Positions 39,801 to 50,099 are shown, counted from the first letter of the stretch. The stretch: DNA of 61,577 nucleotides from Legionella drancourtii LLAP12 (GCF_000162755.2 NZ_JH413833.1:14014-75590), one strand, 5' to 3'. Numbers and translations: made by a program. The notes: generated by a model not told the origin, from the sequence alone.

Positions 39801-42800
39801 AACAATTAATTCACCGATTCGAAACAATAGAACAAGCAATCAAAGATAAAGAGAAAAATACATCAAAAAGACATTACAGCATTACAGCGCGTGATAATGC
39901 GGATTTAATCCGTGTATTTCAGGGCTTAAAACAAAAAGGCAAAGGCGTTATTGCTGAAGACCAACAAAAAAAATTACTCGAGCTACTTTATTACGTTAAT
40001 GCGTTCAGCCAGGTTAATTATTTGGGCACGATCTCTTTTAGCAATTTACAAGCACTACTTCTAGAGCAACGTAACGTGCTTCTAGATAATGCCGCAACTC
40101 CAGATGAAAAAAGTATGGCCTCTGCGCGCATGCTGGCGTGCATGCGTGAAGTGCTGCTACGTAAAACCGGTAAATGGGTCAATCACACGCAAATGCTGGA
40201 TCTTATTTATGCGGCGCAGCATAACAGTGAAAGCCTACTCCACCAGGTGCGTACAGGGCAGGGAAAAAGTATTATTTCTCTGATGCGTGTTTCCTATCTC
40301 GCATTGAACGGCCTCGTAGTCGACATTTTCAGTTCGAAAGACAGCTTATCCAAACGCGACCAAGAAGAATTCAGTCACGTTTTAGATGCAATCGGCATCC
40401 GTAATTCATACATTACCCCTAGTTCACCTGCAGATAAATATCAAACGAATGACAGCCCAAAAAATCTTGGCGCCGTTAATTTTTGTACTATTGGTAATGC
40501 CAGCCTCTTCCAATCAACACAAATTTGGCAACACATTAAAAACATTAATTTAGACCCTAAATTACGTGTTGCTTTTGTAGACGAATGTGACTTCGTACTT
40601 AAATTTGAAGACACCCAGTTTAACTATTCTGCCAATAATGGTGCCGAATCTATTTATAATTTTGATGAATGGGTTTATCGCATTGCGTATAAATATTTCA
40701 TAGAAAATAAAAACAGTTTCCCTCAGGATGAACAAGAGGTATTGCGAATTTCGCGCAACGTCCACCTAAAAGCACTGTGTGAATTGCTACAACAAGAAGC
40801 TAAAAACAGCCCTAAACAATCTGATTTTATCGAAAAATACATTGTTCCGGCTGCTGATGGTGATCTCAAGGCCGTTGCAAAGCGGGATAATATATTAAAG
40901 AAACTCCTTGTTGCCGCTAACTCCGCACAAAATTTAAAGGAAGACGTTCATTTCTGTATACGCCCGGATCAACAAATAGCAGGACAAAGAACTGTCATTA
41001 ACACACGTTTTGCCAAGGTACTTATTGGTAACCAAATTAAGCATGGTTCAACCTATAGTGAGTTGGTACATCAATTCTTGCACGTACGTCTCAATGAGGA
41101 AGCCATTGCTAAAGGCCAAGCACCTAACTTTTTTGTCGAACCAGACAGCCAGGTCGCCCTCTCAAGTAATGCCAAGTATGACCTGAAAAAACACTATCAA
41201 AAACTGGAAGGCTGCACCGGTACAGCCGGTAACAAAGAAGACTTAAAACTGTATGAAGAAATTTTTGGGATTAAACATGTAATTAAATTACCATCACATG
41301 AAGAGTTGCGCAGTAAATTCTTGGGCGTTATTTATGCTAAGGATAAAAAACAACAAATTAATGCCCTTGTTGAGCACCTACTGCAATTTAATGATCGCCC
41401 CATTCTGATGACCTGTGAAGATGATATTGCCGTGAAACAAATGGCTACTTTAGTTAAACAGGAACTGGAACAACGCGGAGTATTTAATCCTGATAATTTT
41501 ATTATCGATACAAATGACAGTGGTTTAGCAGAAAGTGAGGTGGTACCACGCGCAGGGGCAGCAGGAAAAATCACCATCAGCTCAAGGATGGGGCGCGGAA
41601 CAGACATCAAGCCAGAAACCGAAGAAGGACTGATGGTCTTACGTACCTACCCTACACTTCCGCAAATAGTCAAACAAGAAACTGGACGTCAAGGAAGAAA
41701 TGGAGCCAAAGGAACCAGTATTGATATCATTAATTACAGTGATGTATTAAAAGAGCATAAAAAATATACGAAAAAAGATTCTCCTCAGCAAATACGCTTA
41801 GCAGAAATAATGCATGAGGAAGAACAGCATCTGGCGCAAAAACTCCAGAAACATATCAATATTGGCTCGGTTAAATGGGAATGGCTAGCCGATTCCGAAG
41901 AAATGAAAGAAAAATATTTAATCACACGCTCAGTACAACAATTCAAATATGAGCTTAAAAAGAAAAATGAACTTTACCTGCGCCGTAAAGAGTTCCTGAT
42001 TGCTTCTTTGTCTGGCGATGTAGCAGACGTTATCAAACGTAATTTTGATAACACGGCATTCCCCTTAACACAATTTAAGGATGATTGGCTTGAATGCAAT
42101 CAAAAAATTGAAGCCTTATGGAACATCCGTCTGGCAGGAAAAGCAGGCGATAGTGAAGAAGTTTATGTCGAGTTTATCAAGCATGTAGCCATGACATGGA
42201 ACATTTTTTGTCTACGTTACAATGATTTAAATTCAGCGTTACTTGCAGATCCTGCCAAAGCCTTAGGAACAAATATCGAGAGACTGGGCAACAAAGTCAA
42301 TGATGAAATCAAAAAAAATATTGAGCAGTACATTCGGATTTTAACTCTGCAAAAAGAACAAAATTTACTCCTAAGCGAGGAAGCAGGTAAACAACTTAGG
42401 ACATTAAGAAATATAATCATTAAAGAAGTACTCTCAAAATGTGATCCTGATGAAAATATAGATGCAGATCGTGAACTCTTCGAAAGAGCAAGCAATTTAC
42501 GCGACTTAATCACCGATGTGCTGCATGATGATAAAGAGCAAGTATCTTTGGCCGCCAAGGCGCCCACGGCTCAAAAGCCGACAACCTCTACTCATGGTCC
42601 TGAATTTAAGTCCGTTGTTTCCTTCTACCAAGAATGGATAAAAGGCGCTGAGCGCTATTATTTTGCTGCAGGCATACCCGAAAAAACGCGCCAAGCGATT
42701 TATGGAAAATCACCATCTCATCTGCCACTTTTCTTCCAATCAATCTATGAAACAAGTCTTATGAAGAATAAAGAAGCAACAAAACAGTTATTTGATGCAT

Positions 42801-45424
42801 TATCTTCATTACCTAAACCACAGTTATTCCTGGTCCCAATTAAAAACTTAGCGCATACGATCACGCATTTATCAACACGATCAGAACATCCCGATTTTCA
42901 AAAATACCTTGACTGCCTCAATGTGTTTTTCAACATTGAACAACTGCAAAAAATAACCCCCAGAATGTCAACACCAGCAGATCTTAAAAAAATTGGTTTG
43001 CTGTTGAATATGGTCATGAAAATTTCTACAAATAATTTCATTGAGCAAGACAGTAGAAAAACATTCGAATTGATTACAACGCTTTCTCAACGCATTCGCG
43101 AAGACTTTTGGGATGTTTTTGATAAAAAACTGGCTGCGGATATTGAAGCAGTATTCACCTACAGCCCTGAAACAACGGCTCTATTAACCGAGAAAACGCT
43201 GGATTTGGATCTATACCACATAATTAGATCCATTAATCAGAATAAAGAGCATGCGATGCGTGAGCAGCGAATCGTACAAATTGGAAAATATCTCCATACC
43301 CATCATAAGGAACTAGCAGAAGGACACTTGGGTGTACTAAGACCGCTATTTCAAATGGTACTCGGTGACGCTGCAGAAAATTATCTCCCTAACCCACAAG
43401 TGCTGGCGGGAATGCCTACAGAAAGACAAAAAGAGTTTTGGAACTTTATTGCACAACGACAACCGGTATCGCAAAAATCAATCGACGAACTAGTGCGGAT
43501 TTTACATAACGGCTTAGATACAGCCGAGTTTGAGCAACAGATTTTTACACCAATGATGCAATTACCCCCCTATGTCTCGGTGGGCTATATTGCTGAACAT
43601 TTAAAAGGGAACATCAGTCGAACAAACATTACTGATGGTCAAAGGGCATTAGCACAAATTAAAGAAGCAGCTTTAGCATTTACCCAATTTGCACACCAAA
43701 CTGGGCTTATTACCGCAGATCAAAAGTATGCACACGATACTCATAAATTATATGCTGATTTTGTAAATGCATTTAATTATTTTGAACCCGAAGAAAATAA
43801 ACTATTCTTTACGCTATGCGCTAAGAAAAAATATGCAGGTCTGCCACTACACTCGCTACTTGCTCTGTGTAATACATGGAAAAGAAAAGGGATTAATGAT
43901 TTACATGAACTCTTAACACTTGCTGTTGATGTGATGAATATCCCCGCCGATTGCCGCGATCCCATCATTGAAGCCTATAATAAGGGACTAAATGATGGCG
44001 AATCCCTGCATCGTCTAAAATTATTCATTACCCAGGTTAAGGGTCTCACTATTGGCAACACCTTAATGACAAAGCTATGGAACACGTGGCACGACAAGGT
44101 TATAACATCAGAACAACATCTGAATATAAGTGTGCAGTTTGCGCAAAAGGCTGAAGGGACATTATCGGTTACTGATATAAATGCACTCAATATTTATGAC
44201 ACATGGATTAGCAATCCAAACGATACAAAAATGCTGGATGATTCCGTGGAACTAATTAAGGAAATTGCGAAATTTAATATGCACTATCCTAATGTGCCAC
44301 TGCTTGCTGAATTTGTAGAAGGTCCCAAAGACCCACATATTAGAGAGCGCTACCACCAATTTTTACATGCCATAAAAGATAAGGACCTTAATGAGGCGAC
44401 CCTATTTAACCTGTCCCAAGCATGGCTCTCAGGGAGAATCGCTAATTTAACCCTGTTGCAACAAATCATTAACACCAGTCAATTAGCGCAAAAACTACAG
44501 CAAAAAGAAAATTGGGCTGATTACTTTATGTATGCGGCAAAAAATAACGTTGAGCGCCAGGGAATTATGCAACTTATCCATCATAATATTTTGGATTTAG
44601 GCAGTGCTTTTTCGAAAAAATGCTATGACGAATACGGACAATTAGCACTTAGGGAAATTAAGACGCCGGAACATTTATCCCAAATGACGTTAGTGCAAAG
44701 AAGAACTTCGTTAACGACGAACTTTAAAAAAGTAGTTGTGTTTACGCAGGAAATAACAAGCATTAATAATGATATTATTCCTGAGAACGCACCCAAAAAA
44801 GCAGCTACTGGTGAAATGAATCAAAACAGCTTGTTCTTTGCGGAACAACAAGCTGCTTATAAGAAAGAATGGTGGGTTAACAGTACGCGTAAACAACAAG
44901 CGAACTCCCTATTTAAGAATTTAAATACCATTTCAACCAATAATAAAGCCGATTTCTATCAAGAATCCCTAAAACATATCTGGACAGCGCAAAGAGAAAT
45001 TTTAGAAAGTGATATTGGTACAACGAGAAATAAAAAAGGATACAGCAGGCTCTATGACATCACCGTGCAAATGTCCATCCATCTCATGAAGCAATATATT
45101 GCTGATGCGGACATAGGCATTCAAGATAAGCTATGGCTAAATGATTCATTACAAAAACAAATAGGTAAACATATTAGCCTATTAGCAGAGCGCTTACCTG
45201 ATGCTCATGAATACAAAGCACTATTTAGTACCTATACCAATAATTGCGAAAAAATGAAACCAGGATCAACTGAGTTCATGGTATTTCAAGAACAGTTACA
45301 GGAAGTAACGAGCAATAAAGTTCCCAAACATTTGCGCTATTTGGTAACTAATATTGCGTATTTTATGGATCTAGCTGGCGACAATGGTGCCTATAAAGAA
45401 AATAAGGCACCCAAAGCATTGTAA
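36788..45424 (+). CDS. Giant SecA-like DEAD-motor protein 2
   Basis: About 2,878 residues from a GTG overlapping the upstream stop (an ATG at 36803 is the alternative start; homology with the upstream frame favours a single protein). The SecA-type motor is more canonical than in locus 1: P-loop RTGQGKS (residues 1155-1161), NFCTIGN, Walker B DECD (1265-1268), LVHQFLHVRLN, GCTGTAG, the motif V MGRGTDI (1601-1607) and GRQGRNGAKG (1633-1642). Helical regions flank it, about 1,100 residues before and 1,200 after, with no recognised domain and no zinc-binding C-terminus. The whole frame aligns with the protein at 20187. It is not housekeeping SecA. Whether it moves protein, nucleic acid or neither is open; an exported host-directed factor is one possibility. 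Confidence 0.88.
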   Translation: MQFYEPMKPQIFRGDFRQFTPVASLITTQKLMWKYVATDDQDQQRINNALGTLEQLALTTAPENALTQMQEFTLTGQTGEQPGTLEDCRSALKIWAQGKLNAPVDVLDALFDNSSQTVLTADNLFALGQIFYAHEVSHLEMASKNASDSFFVLAQQIHQAFGPQHFATWKRYFIDPSQNLNECLTKEELDTVALSIVTLKDDKPLHNIWWALISAHGASTGLTRYSPLWRSFQKLLTYTEKHGLILNETSMLEYLNNATDFQAQVFLDRLYNVLRNSEKELLKQNIQQDILNNIHHIDWRHNGFYYASHYEKYPYWYVSLELTEFKAHDKQVNPSYLLSLDNTAQKNPHDLVISSLRYLSQRMRILTTDFNWLQEVINRNLVETGLLATQKGPLALRLFVVCLSQGLDRTSHIDEELIVNQINALQSIDTDILTWLNKQVLLDGELIPGSWQVKFEHLATLAKTIQTSTLKNNILSLSNFEAREFINNCGRALQCYSSKHVADTYFSKTSYPWLNQNDPAQSALSELFNTLERDHLQSDSTLLSAYPWLLLEKDKVSQRWGDPLSAAGYRSYSFYEQQRILNKQLRSIDFAKSSHLPSYQELVTLREQMRVTYDASARKQFISEQLEKGCSITNQDAAYRLLNPEEQKTAHEYLSKYLKINFKSQNIKLCERLFTECIAVSVESAAAHKRLEAFLKLLVSIDNKPHFNDLGLVLGLLIEQSQKGVQKYYSLEQLTSYLDCLIDREHAANDHYPIHILTTVLHQYDSTTNQHSSLLNSNLNELRSEIYPIQLQKNIADIVRSELPSQYKPILTKFALHHPEDSLFVNTARRTLQSLHQENASPQWIKGIGNFISAITDHELPLLYSKRTRILSQISLSFERATREYSGLSSQDNEHLHKLWQDSQLRLIEIYQQKDSKINGDAIDFFALQERPKDAYIRMIVLQALELEKLNLTEKLVDLEHLKSQLQRLDEKELSALAVYCHSLPVPSIELFNKLTNPQEFTSTEQLIHRFETIEQAIKDKEKNTSKRHYSITARDNADLIRVFQGLKQKGKGVIAEDQQKKLLELLYYVNAFSQVNYLGTISFSNLQALLLEQRNVLLDNAATPDEKSMASARMLACMREVLLRKTGKWVNHTQMLDLIYAAQHNSESLLHQVRTGQGKSIISLMRVSYLALNGLVVDIFSSKDSLSKRDQEEFSHVLDAIGIRNSYITPSSPADKYQTNDSPKNLGAVNFCTIGNASLFQSTQIWQHIKNINLDPKLRVAFVDECDFVLKFEDTQFNYSANNGAESIYNFDEWVYRIAYKYFIENKNSFPQDEQEVLRISRNVHLKALCELLQQEAKNSPKQSDFIEKYIVPAADGDLKAVAKRDNILKKLLVAANSAQNLKEDVHFCIRPDQQIAGQRTVINTRFAKVLIGNQIKHGSTYSELVHQFLHVRLNEEAIAKGQAPNFFVEPDSQVALSSNAKYDLKKHYQKLEGCTGTAGNKEDLKLYEEIFGIKHVIKLPSHEELRSKFLGVIYAKDKKQQINALVEHLLQFNDRPILMTCEDDIAVKQMATLVKQELEQRGVFNPDNFIIDTNDSGLAESEVVPRAGAAGKITISSRMGRGTDIKPETEEGLMVLRTYPTLPQIVKQETGRQGRNGAKGTSIDIINYSDVLKEHKKYTKKDSPQQIRLAEIMHEEEQHLAQKLQKHINIGSVKWEWLADSEEMKEKYLITRSVQQFKYELKKKNELYLRRKEFLIASLSGDVADVIKRNFDNTAFPLTQFKDDWLECNQKIEALWNIRLAGKAGDSEEVYVEFIKHVAMTWNIFCLRYNDLNSALLADPAKALGTNIERLGNKVNDEIKKNIEQYIRILTLQKEQNLLLSEEAGKQLRTLRNIIIKEVLSKCDPDENIDADRELFERASNLRDLITDVLHDDKEQVSLAAKAPTAQKPTTSTHGPEFKSVVSFYQEWIKGAERYYFAAGIPEKTRQAIYGKSPSHLPLFFQSIYETSLMKNKEATKQLFDALSSLPKPQLFLVPIKNLAHTITHLSTRSEHPDFQKYLDCLNVFFNIEQLQKITPRMSTPADLKKIGLLLNMVMKISTNNFIEQDSRKTFELITTLSQRIREDFWDVFDKKLAADIEAVFTYSPETTALLTEKTLDLDLYHIIRSINQNKEHAMREQRIVQIGKYLHTHHKELAEGHLGVLRPLFQMVLGDAAENYLPNPQVLAGMPTERQKEFWNFIAQRQPVSQKSIDELVRILHNGLDTAEFEQQIFTPMMQLPPYVSVGYIAEHLKGNISRTNITDGQRALAQIKEAALAFTQFAHQTGLITADQKYAHDTHKLYADFVNAFNYFEPEENKLFFTLCAKKKYAGLPLHSLLALCNTWKRKGINDLHELLTLAVDVMNIPADCRDPIIEAYNKGLNDGESLHRLKLFITQVKGLTIGNTLMTKLWNTWHDKVITSEQHLNISVQFAQKAEGTLSVTDINALNIYDTWISNPNDTKMLDDSVELIKEIAKFNMHYPNVPLLAEFVEGPKDPHIRERYHQFLHAIKDKDLNEATLFNLSQAWLSGRIANLTLLQQIINTSQLAQKLQQKENWADYFMYAAKNNVERQGIMQLIHHNILDLGSAFSKKCYDEYGQLALREIKTPEHLSQMTLVQRRTSLTTNFKKVVVFTQEITSINNDIIPENAPKKAATGEMNQNSLFFAEQQAAYKKEWWVNSTRKQQANSLFKNLNTISTNNKADFYQESLKHIWTAQREILESDIGTTRNKKGYSRLYDITVQMSIHLMKQYIADADIGIQDKLWLNDSLQKQIGKHISLLAERLPDAHEYKALFSTYTNNCEKMKPGSTEFMVFQEQLQEVTSNKVPKHLRYLVTNIAYFMDLAGDNGAYKENKAPKAL

Positions 45425-45432
45425 GATTATTT

Positions 45433-45461
45433 TGAATGCGGTAGGAACACTACTGCATTCA
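45433..45461 (+). terminator. Hairpin after giant locus 2
   Basis: TGAATGC-GGTAG pairs with CTACT-GCATTCA (12 bp with one G-T pair) around a GAACA loop, just after the stop of the giant gene. The T-run is weak, so termination is likely but not certain. Confidence 0.55.
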
Positions 45462-45597
45462 GGCTTAATGCTCTAAATAACAGGAATTCTATTTTCTCAA
45501 ACGAAAAATACCTCTTCATCTCCCCATCGAACCAGAGATAACAAACCATATAGCCACTCTAAAAATGCTATGTTATACTGAAAATAACGTCTATTAA

Positions 45598-47061
45598 TTG
45601 TGTTATGATAAATTGTCTAATTCAGAAAAACACCCTAAGTCGCTGCGCGTATTTTTTGCTACAGAAATGTGGGAACGATATGGTTTTTACGTTGTTCAAT
45701 CGCTTCTTGCTCTTTATTTAGCCTTGCATTTTAAATGGCCGGATAAAGAAACTTATGCCTTAGTAGGCTCATTTACAGCGCTCACCTACCTCTCTCCAGT
45801 TGTCGGTGGTTGGATAGCAGATAAATTACTTGGTCAAAAACGAGCCGTCTTGTTAGGCGCTGTCGTCCTTTTTATTAGTTATTGCCTTTTATCAACCGTA
45901 GACAGTACAACCATCTTGACTGCCTCTTTAGCGGGTGTTGCTGTCGGAACAGGTTTATTAAAACCCAATATTTCCTCACTTTTAGGCAATGAATACCTGC
46001 AAGGTTCCGCCCGACGTGAAAGCGGATTCACTATTTTTTATATGGGGATTACCTCTGGTATTATCTTGGGAACTACCCTCCCAAGCATACTTAATGAATA
46101 TTTAGGTTGGGCTGCCTCATTTACCAGCGCAGCAATTGGGATGATTATCGCATTTATCGTATTTTTACTTGGCATAAAAATATATAAAATTAAAGATTAT
46201 AATTCTTTTGTATTTCAATATAAAAAAATCTTTACCGCATTCGGATTAATGCTCCTATTATGGTCCTTATCTTTTTATATTTTGAACTCACCACAATTAG
46301 CGAATCTAATCTTTGGCCTTGTTGTCTTATTCTCAGCAAGCTATATTGTCTATGCGGTAAATGGTGAAAACGCCAATCAATCACGCAAAACGCTCATTAT
46401 CGGCTTATTGTGCATTATCTCAGTCGTCTTCTGGTCTTTTTATTTCCAAATGTTTATGTCACTAACGCTCTTTATTTCACGAGTTGTGGAACCAACATTT
46501 TGTGGTATTCAGTTTCCTGCCCCCTATTATGTCACCATCCAAAGCATTGGCATGTTGATTATTGGTTATTTTTTAGCAAAGAAAAATCCTCAACTCAATT
46601 TAAAAGAACGCGGTTTAAATATTGGCAAAAAATTTCTGTTTGCTATTTTTATTACCACCGTAGCATACGCTATTATCGCGTTGGTTAGTAATTTCACCGA
46701 ACGCTCAGCCTTATTATCGCCATTGTTAATTATCCCAGCTTATCTCATGTTTTCTTTAGCAGAATTATTGCTCTCTCCTGTTGGCTTATCGGCAATTACC
46801 CTTCTTGCTGATAAAAATAAAGTCAGCACCATGATGGGGATCTTTTTCGTTTCCTTAGGTATTGGTGGATTTTTATCTGGGAAACTGGCTTCATTAACAG
46901 CCATTCCAGCAGGTGAAACGAACGTTGCCATATTAAAAACGCTTTATGCAACAGCATTTGCACAACAGTTAGGCATCCTTTGTATTGCCGCATTAGGGTG
47001 TCTCATACTCTTTGCTGTAATTAAATTTTTACTCACACATATGCAACTACCAGAACATTAA
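45598..47061 (+). CDS. POT/PTR family proton-dependent peptide transporter
   Basis: An inner-membrane transporter of up to 487 residues with about 12-14 hydrophobic segments. The POT signature ExxER is visible as EMWERYGFY (about residues 24-32), followed by the SFTALTYLSPVVGGWIADK block with the GGxxAD motif, and GTGLLKPNISSLLG. Such proteins import di- and tripeptides with protons, which suits an organism living on amino acids. No ATG precedes the conserved N-terminus: the frame has TTG codons at 45598 and 45613, so the gene uses TTG or its true start is disturbed. It follows giant locus 2 by 173 bp. Confidence 0.92.
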   Translation: MCYDKLSNSEKHPKSLRVFFATEMWERYGFYVVQSLLALYLALHFKWPDKETYALVGSFTALTYLSPVVGGWIADKLLGQKRAVLLGAVVLFISYCLLSTVDSTTILTASLAGVAVGTGLLKPNISSLLGNEYLQGSARRESGFTIFYMGITSGIILGTTLPSILNEYLGWAASFTSAAIGMIIAFIVFLLGIKIYKIKDYNSFVFQYKKIFTAFGLMLLLWSLSFYILNSPQLANLIFGLVVLFSASYIVYAVNGENANQSRKTLIIGLLCIISVVFWSFYFQMFMSLTLFISRVVEPTFCGIQFPAPYYVTIQSIGMLIIGYFLAKKNPQLNLKERGLNIGKKFLFAIFITTVAYAIIALVSNFTERSALLSPLLIIPAYLMFSLAELLLSPVGLSAITLLADKNKVSTMMGIFFVSLGIGGFLSGKLASLTAIPAGETNVAILKTLYATAFAQQLGILCIAALGCLILFAVIKFLLTHMQLPEH

Positions 47062-47290
47062 TTTTGCAAATATTGGGTCAACATCTAACCTCACAATTAC
47101 GTAGCACGGGCCATTTAACCCAACATTGGCTCTTCCTTACCCGCTTGGCGTTGCGATGAGCACTGCTGTTGGATCAAACAACCCCTGCTACATTATTGAT
47201 AGAAGTATAATATATTACTTTAAACGCCTAGCAACTCCCAATAAATACTGATATCATTCAGCGCTTTTTGATAGAAGATTTCTTATTATT

Positions 47291-47623
47291 ATGTCAGCAC
47301 AAAATCCAATGTTACCTAAACTAATCCACGCCCTTGAAGACATTCAAGCAGTAGATATTAAAGTGATTGATGTCCACAAACAAACAACCATCACAGACTA
47401 TATGATTATTGCCTCAGGTCGTGCCTCACGTCATGTCAAAGCTGTAGCACAAAAAGTAATGGAAGACATGAAAATGGCTGGTTTGCCTGCATTAAACTGC
47501 ACCGGCATGGAAACTGGCGACTGGGTGCTTGTCGATTTCGGCGACTTTATCGTTCACATAATGCAACCTGAAAGCAGACAATTCTACAACTTAGAAGGTC
47601 TTTGGGAAGAGCAATCTAGCTAA
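47291..47623 (+). CDS. rsfS: Ribosomal silencing factor RsfS
   Basis: RsfS (Iojap/DUF143) binds L14 on the 50S subunit and blocks subunit joining in stationary phase or starvation. The 110-residue protein carries the conserved [17 protein letters not shown] and [16 protein letters not shown] blocks. It is eight bases upstream of rlmH, the usual pair. The gap before it (47062-47290, 229 bp) holds no gene I can see. Confidence 0.96.
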   Translation: MSAQNPMLPKLIHALEDIQAVDIKVIDVHKQTTITDYMIIASGRASRHVKAVAQKVMEDMKMAGLPALNCTGMETGDWVLVDFGDFIVHIMQPESRQFYNLEGLWEEQSS

Positions 47624-47631
47624 TAAATGCC

Positions 47632-48102
47632 ATGTTAAAAATTACCGTTATTACTTTAGGCAATAAAATGCCCGACTGGGTGACCCAAGGCTCCAATGAT
47701 TATGCCAAACGCTTTAATGACGGGATTCAGCTGAAAATAGTTGAAATTCCGTTAATTCGCCGCAGTAAATCTTCTGATCTCGCACGTATCATGGAAAAAG
47801 AATCTGTCTTGATTAAAGAAGCCCTACCTACGGGTGCACGGATTATTGCATTAGAAATTGAAGGGAAATCATTTGGCAGCGAAGAATTAGCCCAGAAAAT
47901 AACCCAATTACAACAAACCTCAAGTCATCTCTGTTTTCTCATTGGTGGTCCTGAAGGCCTCTCTCAGGAAGTACTTAAACTATGCCATGAGCGCTGGTCT
48001 TTATCAAAATTAACCCTTCCTCATCCTTTAGTGCGAGTTATATTACTGGAAGCCTTGTACCGGGCTTGGTCGATTATCAATAATCATCCTTATCATAAAT
48101 AA
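47632..48102 (+). CDS. rlmH: 23S rRNA pseudouridine1915 N3-methyltransferase
   Basis: A 156-residue SPOUT methyltransferase. The knotted SAM-binding region is seen as [11 protein letters not shown] and the C-terminal [20 protein letters not shown] with conserved HxxxR and YRAW elements. Coupled with rsfS upstream and the mrdA-rodA genes downstream, the standard order. Confidence 0.97.
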   Translation: MLKITVITLGNKMPDWVTQGSNDYAKRFNDGIQLKIVEIPLIRRSKSSDLARIMEKESVLIKEALPTGARIIALEIEGKSFGSEELAQKITQLQQTSSHLCFLIGGPEGLSQEVLKLCHERWSLSKLTLPHPLVRVILLEALYRAWSIINNHPYHK

Positions 48103-48230
48103 CCAGGGTCTCTAGGGTCTGTTGAAATTTAATTTAATTTTCTAACGTCAACCCAGATGTTGTTTATAGTAAAAAAAGCCATTTTGATATACTATGCTTT
48201 TTTTTGCTCCATACTAACCCTCTGTGCGTA

Positions 48231-50099
48231 ATGAGTCTTAATCAATCGTTTAGAAATTATCAAACAGAATCACAGCATCAACGTTTTAGACTTAATTTGC
48301 TGGTTGCTTTTATCATCATTTTATCGTTAATTCTGATATTACGACTTGCATACCTGCAAATCTCAGAATTTAAAAAATACCAAACCCTCTCCTTAAAAAA
48401 TCAAATGAATATTACCCCTATTGCGCCCCCCAGGGGTGTAATCCTCGATAGAAATGGGGTATTAATGGCAGAGAATATCCCAGTCTATGTTCTTGAAATT
48501 ATCCCCGAACACGTCAAAGACATGCAGCAAACACTAAAACAACTGCATAAGCTAATTCCATCGATTAGTGAAGATGATATAGACAGCTTTAACCGAGCAA
48601 GGAAACAAAATCGCTCGTTTATGCCGATTCCAATTAAATTAAAATTAACCCAAGAAGAAGTAGCACTTTTTGCAATTAATCAATACCATTTTCCTGGGGT
48701 TAGCATTAAGGCGCGTCTAATGCGTTATTATCCGCTAGGCGAAATCACCGCGCATGTATTAGGCTATGTGGGACGTATTAATATTCAAGAACTAAAAACA
48801 GTTGACCCCACCAATTACCGAGCGACCAATTTTATTGGTAAAGCTGGTGTTGAAAAATACTATGAAGATATTCTCCATGGTAAAGTCGGCTATCAAATGG
48901 TTGAAACGGACGTTAGTGGACGCACATTAAGGGTCATTGATAAAATTAACCCCCACTCGGGCGCTAAACTTTACTTAAGTATCGATACCCGTTTGCAAAA
49001 AGCAGCTTATGAAGCCCTAAAAGATAAACGCGGCGCCGCCGTAGTTATTAATTCTAAAAATGGCGAGGTTTTAGCAATGGTGAGCTCACCTAGCTTTGAT
49101 CCCAATATTTTTGTCAGCGGAGTGAGTTCAAAAGAATATAAAAAATTATCCAACACCCTACAGCGACCTCTGTTTAATCGAGCAGTTCGTGGCGTTTACC
49201 CCCCAGCTTCGACCATCAAACCTTTTGTTGGTTTAGCCGGCTTGGATAAAGGATTCATCACAACATCAACCACAATCTATGACCCAGGAAAATATAAACT
49301 ATCGAACTCCAGCCATTACTATAGGGATTGGAAAAAAACGGGACATGGTATGATTAATTTTAAACGCTCAATCACTGTTTCTTGTGATACGTTTTATTAC
49401 CAATTGGGTAATAAAATGGGTATTTCCAATATTGAAGACATGCTGGTTAAATTTGGTTTAGGCCATTTGAGCCATATCGATCTTTATGAAGAAGCATCAG
49501 GAATTGTGCCGAGTTTACGCTGGAAAAAACAAACTAAAGGCGTAACCTGGTACCCTGGCGACACCTTAATCACGGCCATTGGTCAAGGTTTTATGCTGGC
49601 CACACCACTGCAAATTGCCAATGCTACAGCATCCTTAAGCCAACATGGACAACGTTTTAGACCACATTTATTAACTAAAACGGTAAACAGTGATAACGGT
49701 GAAATAAAACGTTATAAACCCATTGAAGAATATCCCATTTATCTTAAAGATGAAGACAATTGGGATATTGTTAAAGAAGCCATGCACAGCGTACTTACCA
49801 GCAATGAAGGAACTGGTTACCGATTTGGACGAAACCCACCCTACCCTGTAGCAGGAAAAACTGGAACGGCGCAAGTATTTAGTGGCCGCCAATATGAAAA
49901 AACAAAGTATGAAGATATACCCGAAGCGTTACGTGATAATTCATTATTTATTGCCTTTACTCCAGTAGATAAGCCTGAAATTGCATTAGCAGTAGTCGTT
50001 GAAAATGATGTTGTTGCTTCTGTAGTTGCACGCAAGATACTCGATACTTATTATGAACTTTATCCGATGAAAACGAATCATGAACAGACGACACACTAA
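48231..50099 (+). CDS. mrdA: Penicillin-binding protein 2
   Basis: Class B transpeptidase that cross-links peptidoglycan during rod elongation. One N-terminal membrane anchor (about residues 26-46) is followed by the PBP dimerisation domain and the transpeptidase domain with SxxK as Ser327-Thr-Ile-Lys330, SCD in TVSCDTFYY and Lys543-Thr-Gly. The ATG of MSLNQSFRN gives 622 residues, close to E. coli PBP2; a TTG nine codons upstream is less likely. Overlaps rodA by 20 bases. Confidence 0.96.
   Translation: MSLNQSFRNYQTESQHQRFRLNLLVAFIIILSLILILRLAYLQISEFKKYQTLSLKNQMNITPIAPPRGVILDRNGVLMAENIPVYVLEIIPEHVKDMQQTLKQLHKLIPSISEDDIDSFNRARKQNRSFMPIPIKLKLTQEEVALFAINQYHFPGVSIKARLMRYYPLGEITAHVLGYVGRINIQELKTVDPTNYRATNFIGKAGVEKYYEDILHGKVGYQMVETDVSGRTLRVIDKINPHSGAKLYLSIDTRLQKAAYEALKDKRGAAVVINSKNGEVLAMVSSPSFDPNIFVSGVSSKEYKKLSNTLQRPLFNRAVRGVYPPASTIKPFVGLAGLDKGFITTSTTIYDPGKYKLSNSSHYYRDWKKTGHGMINFKRSITVSCDTFYYQLGNKMGISNIEDMLVKFGLGHLSHIDLYEEASGIVPSLRWKKQTKGVTWYPGDTLITAIGQGFMLATPLQIANATASLSQHGQRFRPHLLTKTVNSDNGEIKRYKPIEEYPIYLKDEDNWDIVKEAMHSVLTSNEGTGYRFGRNPPYPVAGKTGTAQVFSGRQYEKTKYEDIPEALRDNSLFIAFTPVDKPEIALAVVVENDVVASVVARKILDTYYELYPMKTNHEQTTH

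Noticed and set aside
17930-45424. Housekeeping SecA or a second Sec translocase
   Set aside because: The motor motifs match SecA, but the proteins are four times longer, lack the SecA C-terminal zinc motif and have no Sec-type neighbours; one of them has a diverged motif V.
47062-47290. tRNA or small RNA gene
   Set aside because: No cloverleaf or strong hairpin with a T-run; only short imperfect GGGT/ACCC pairs.
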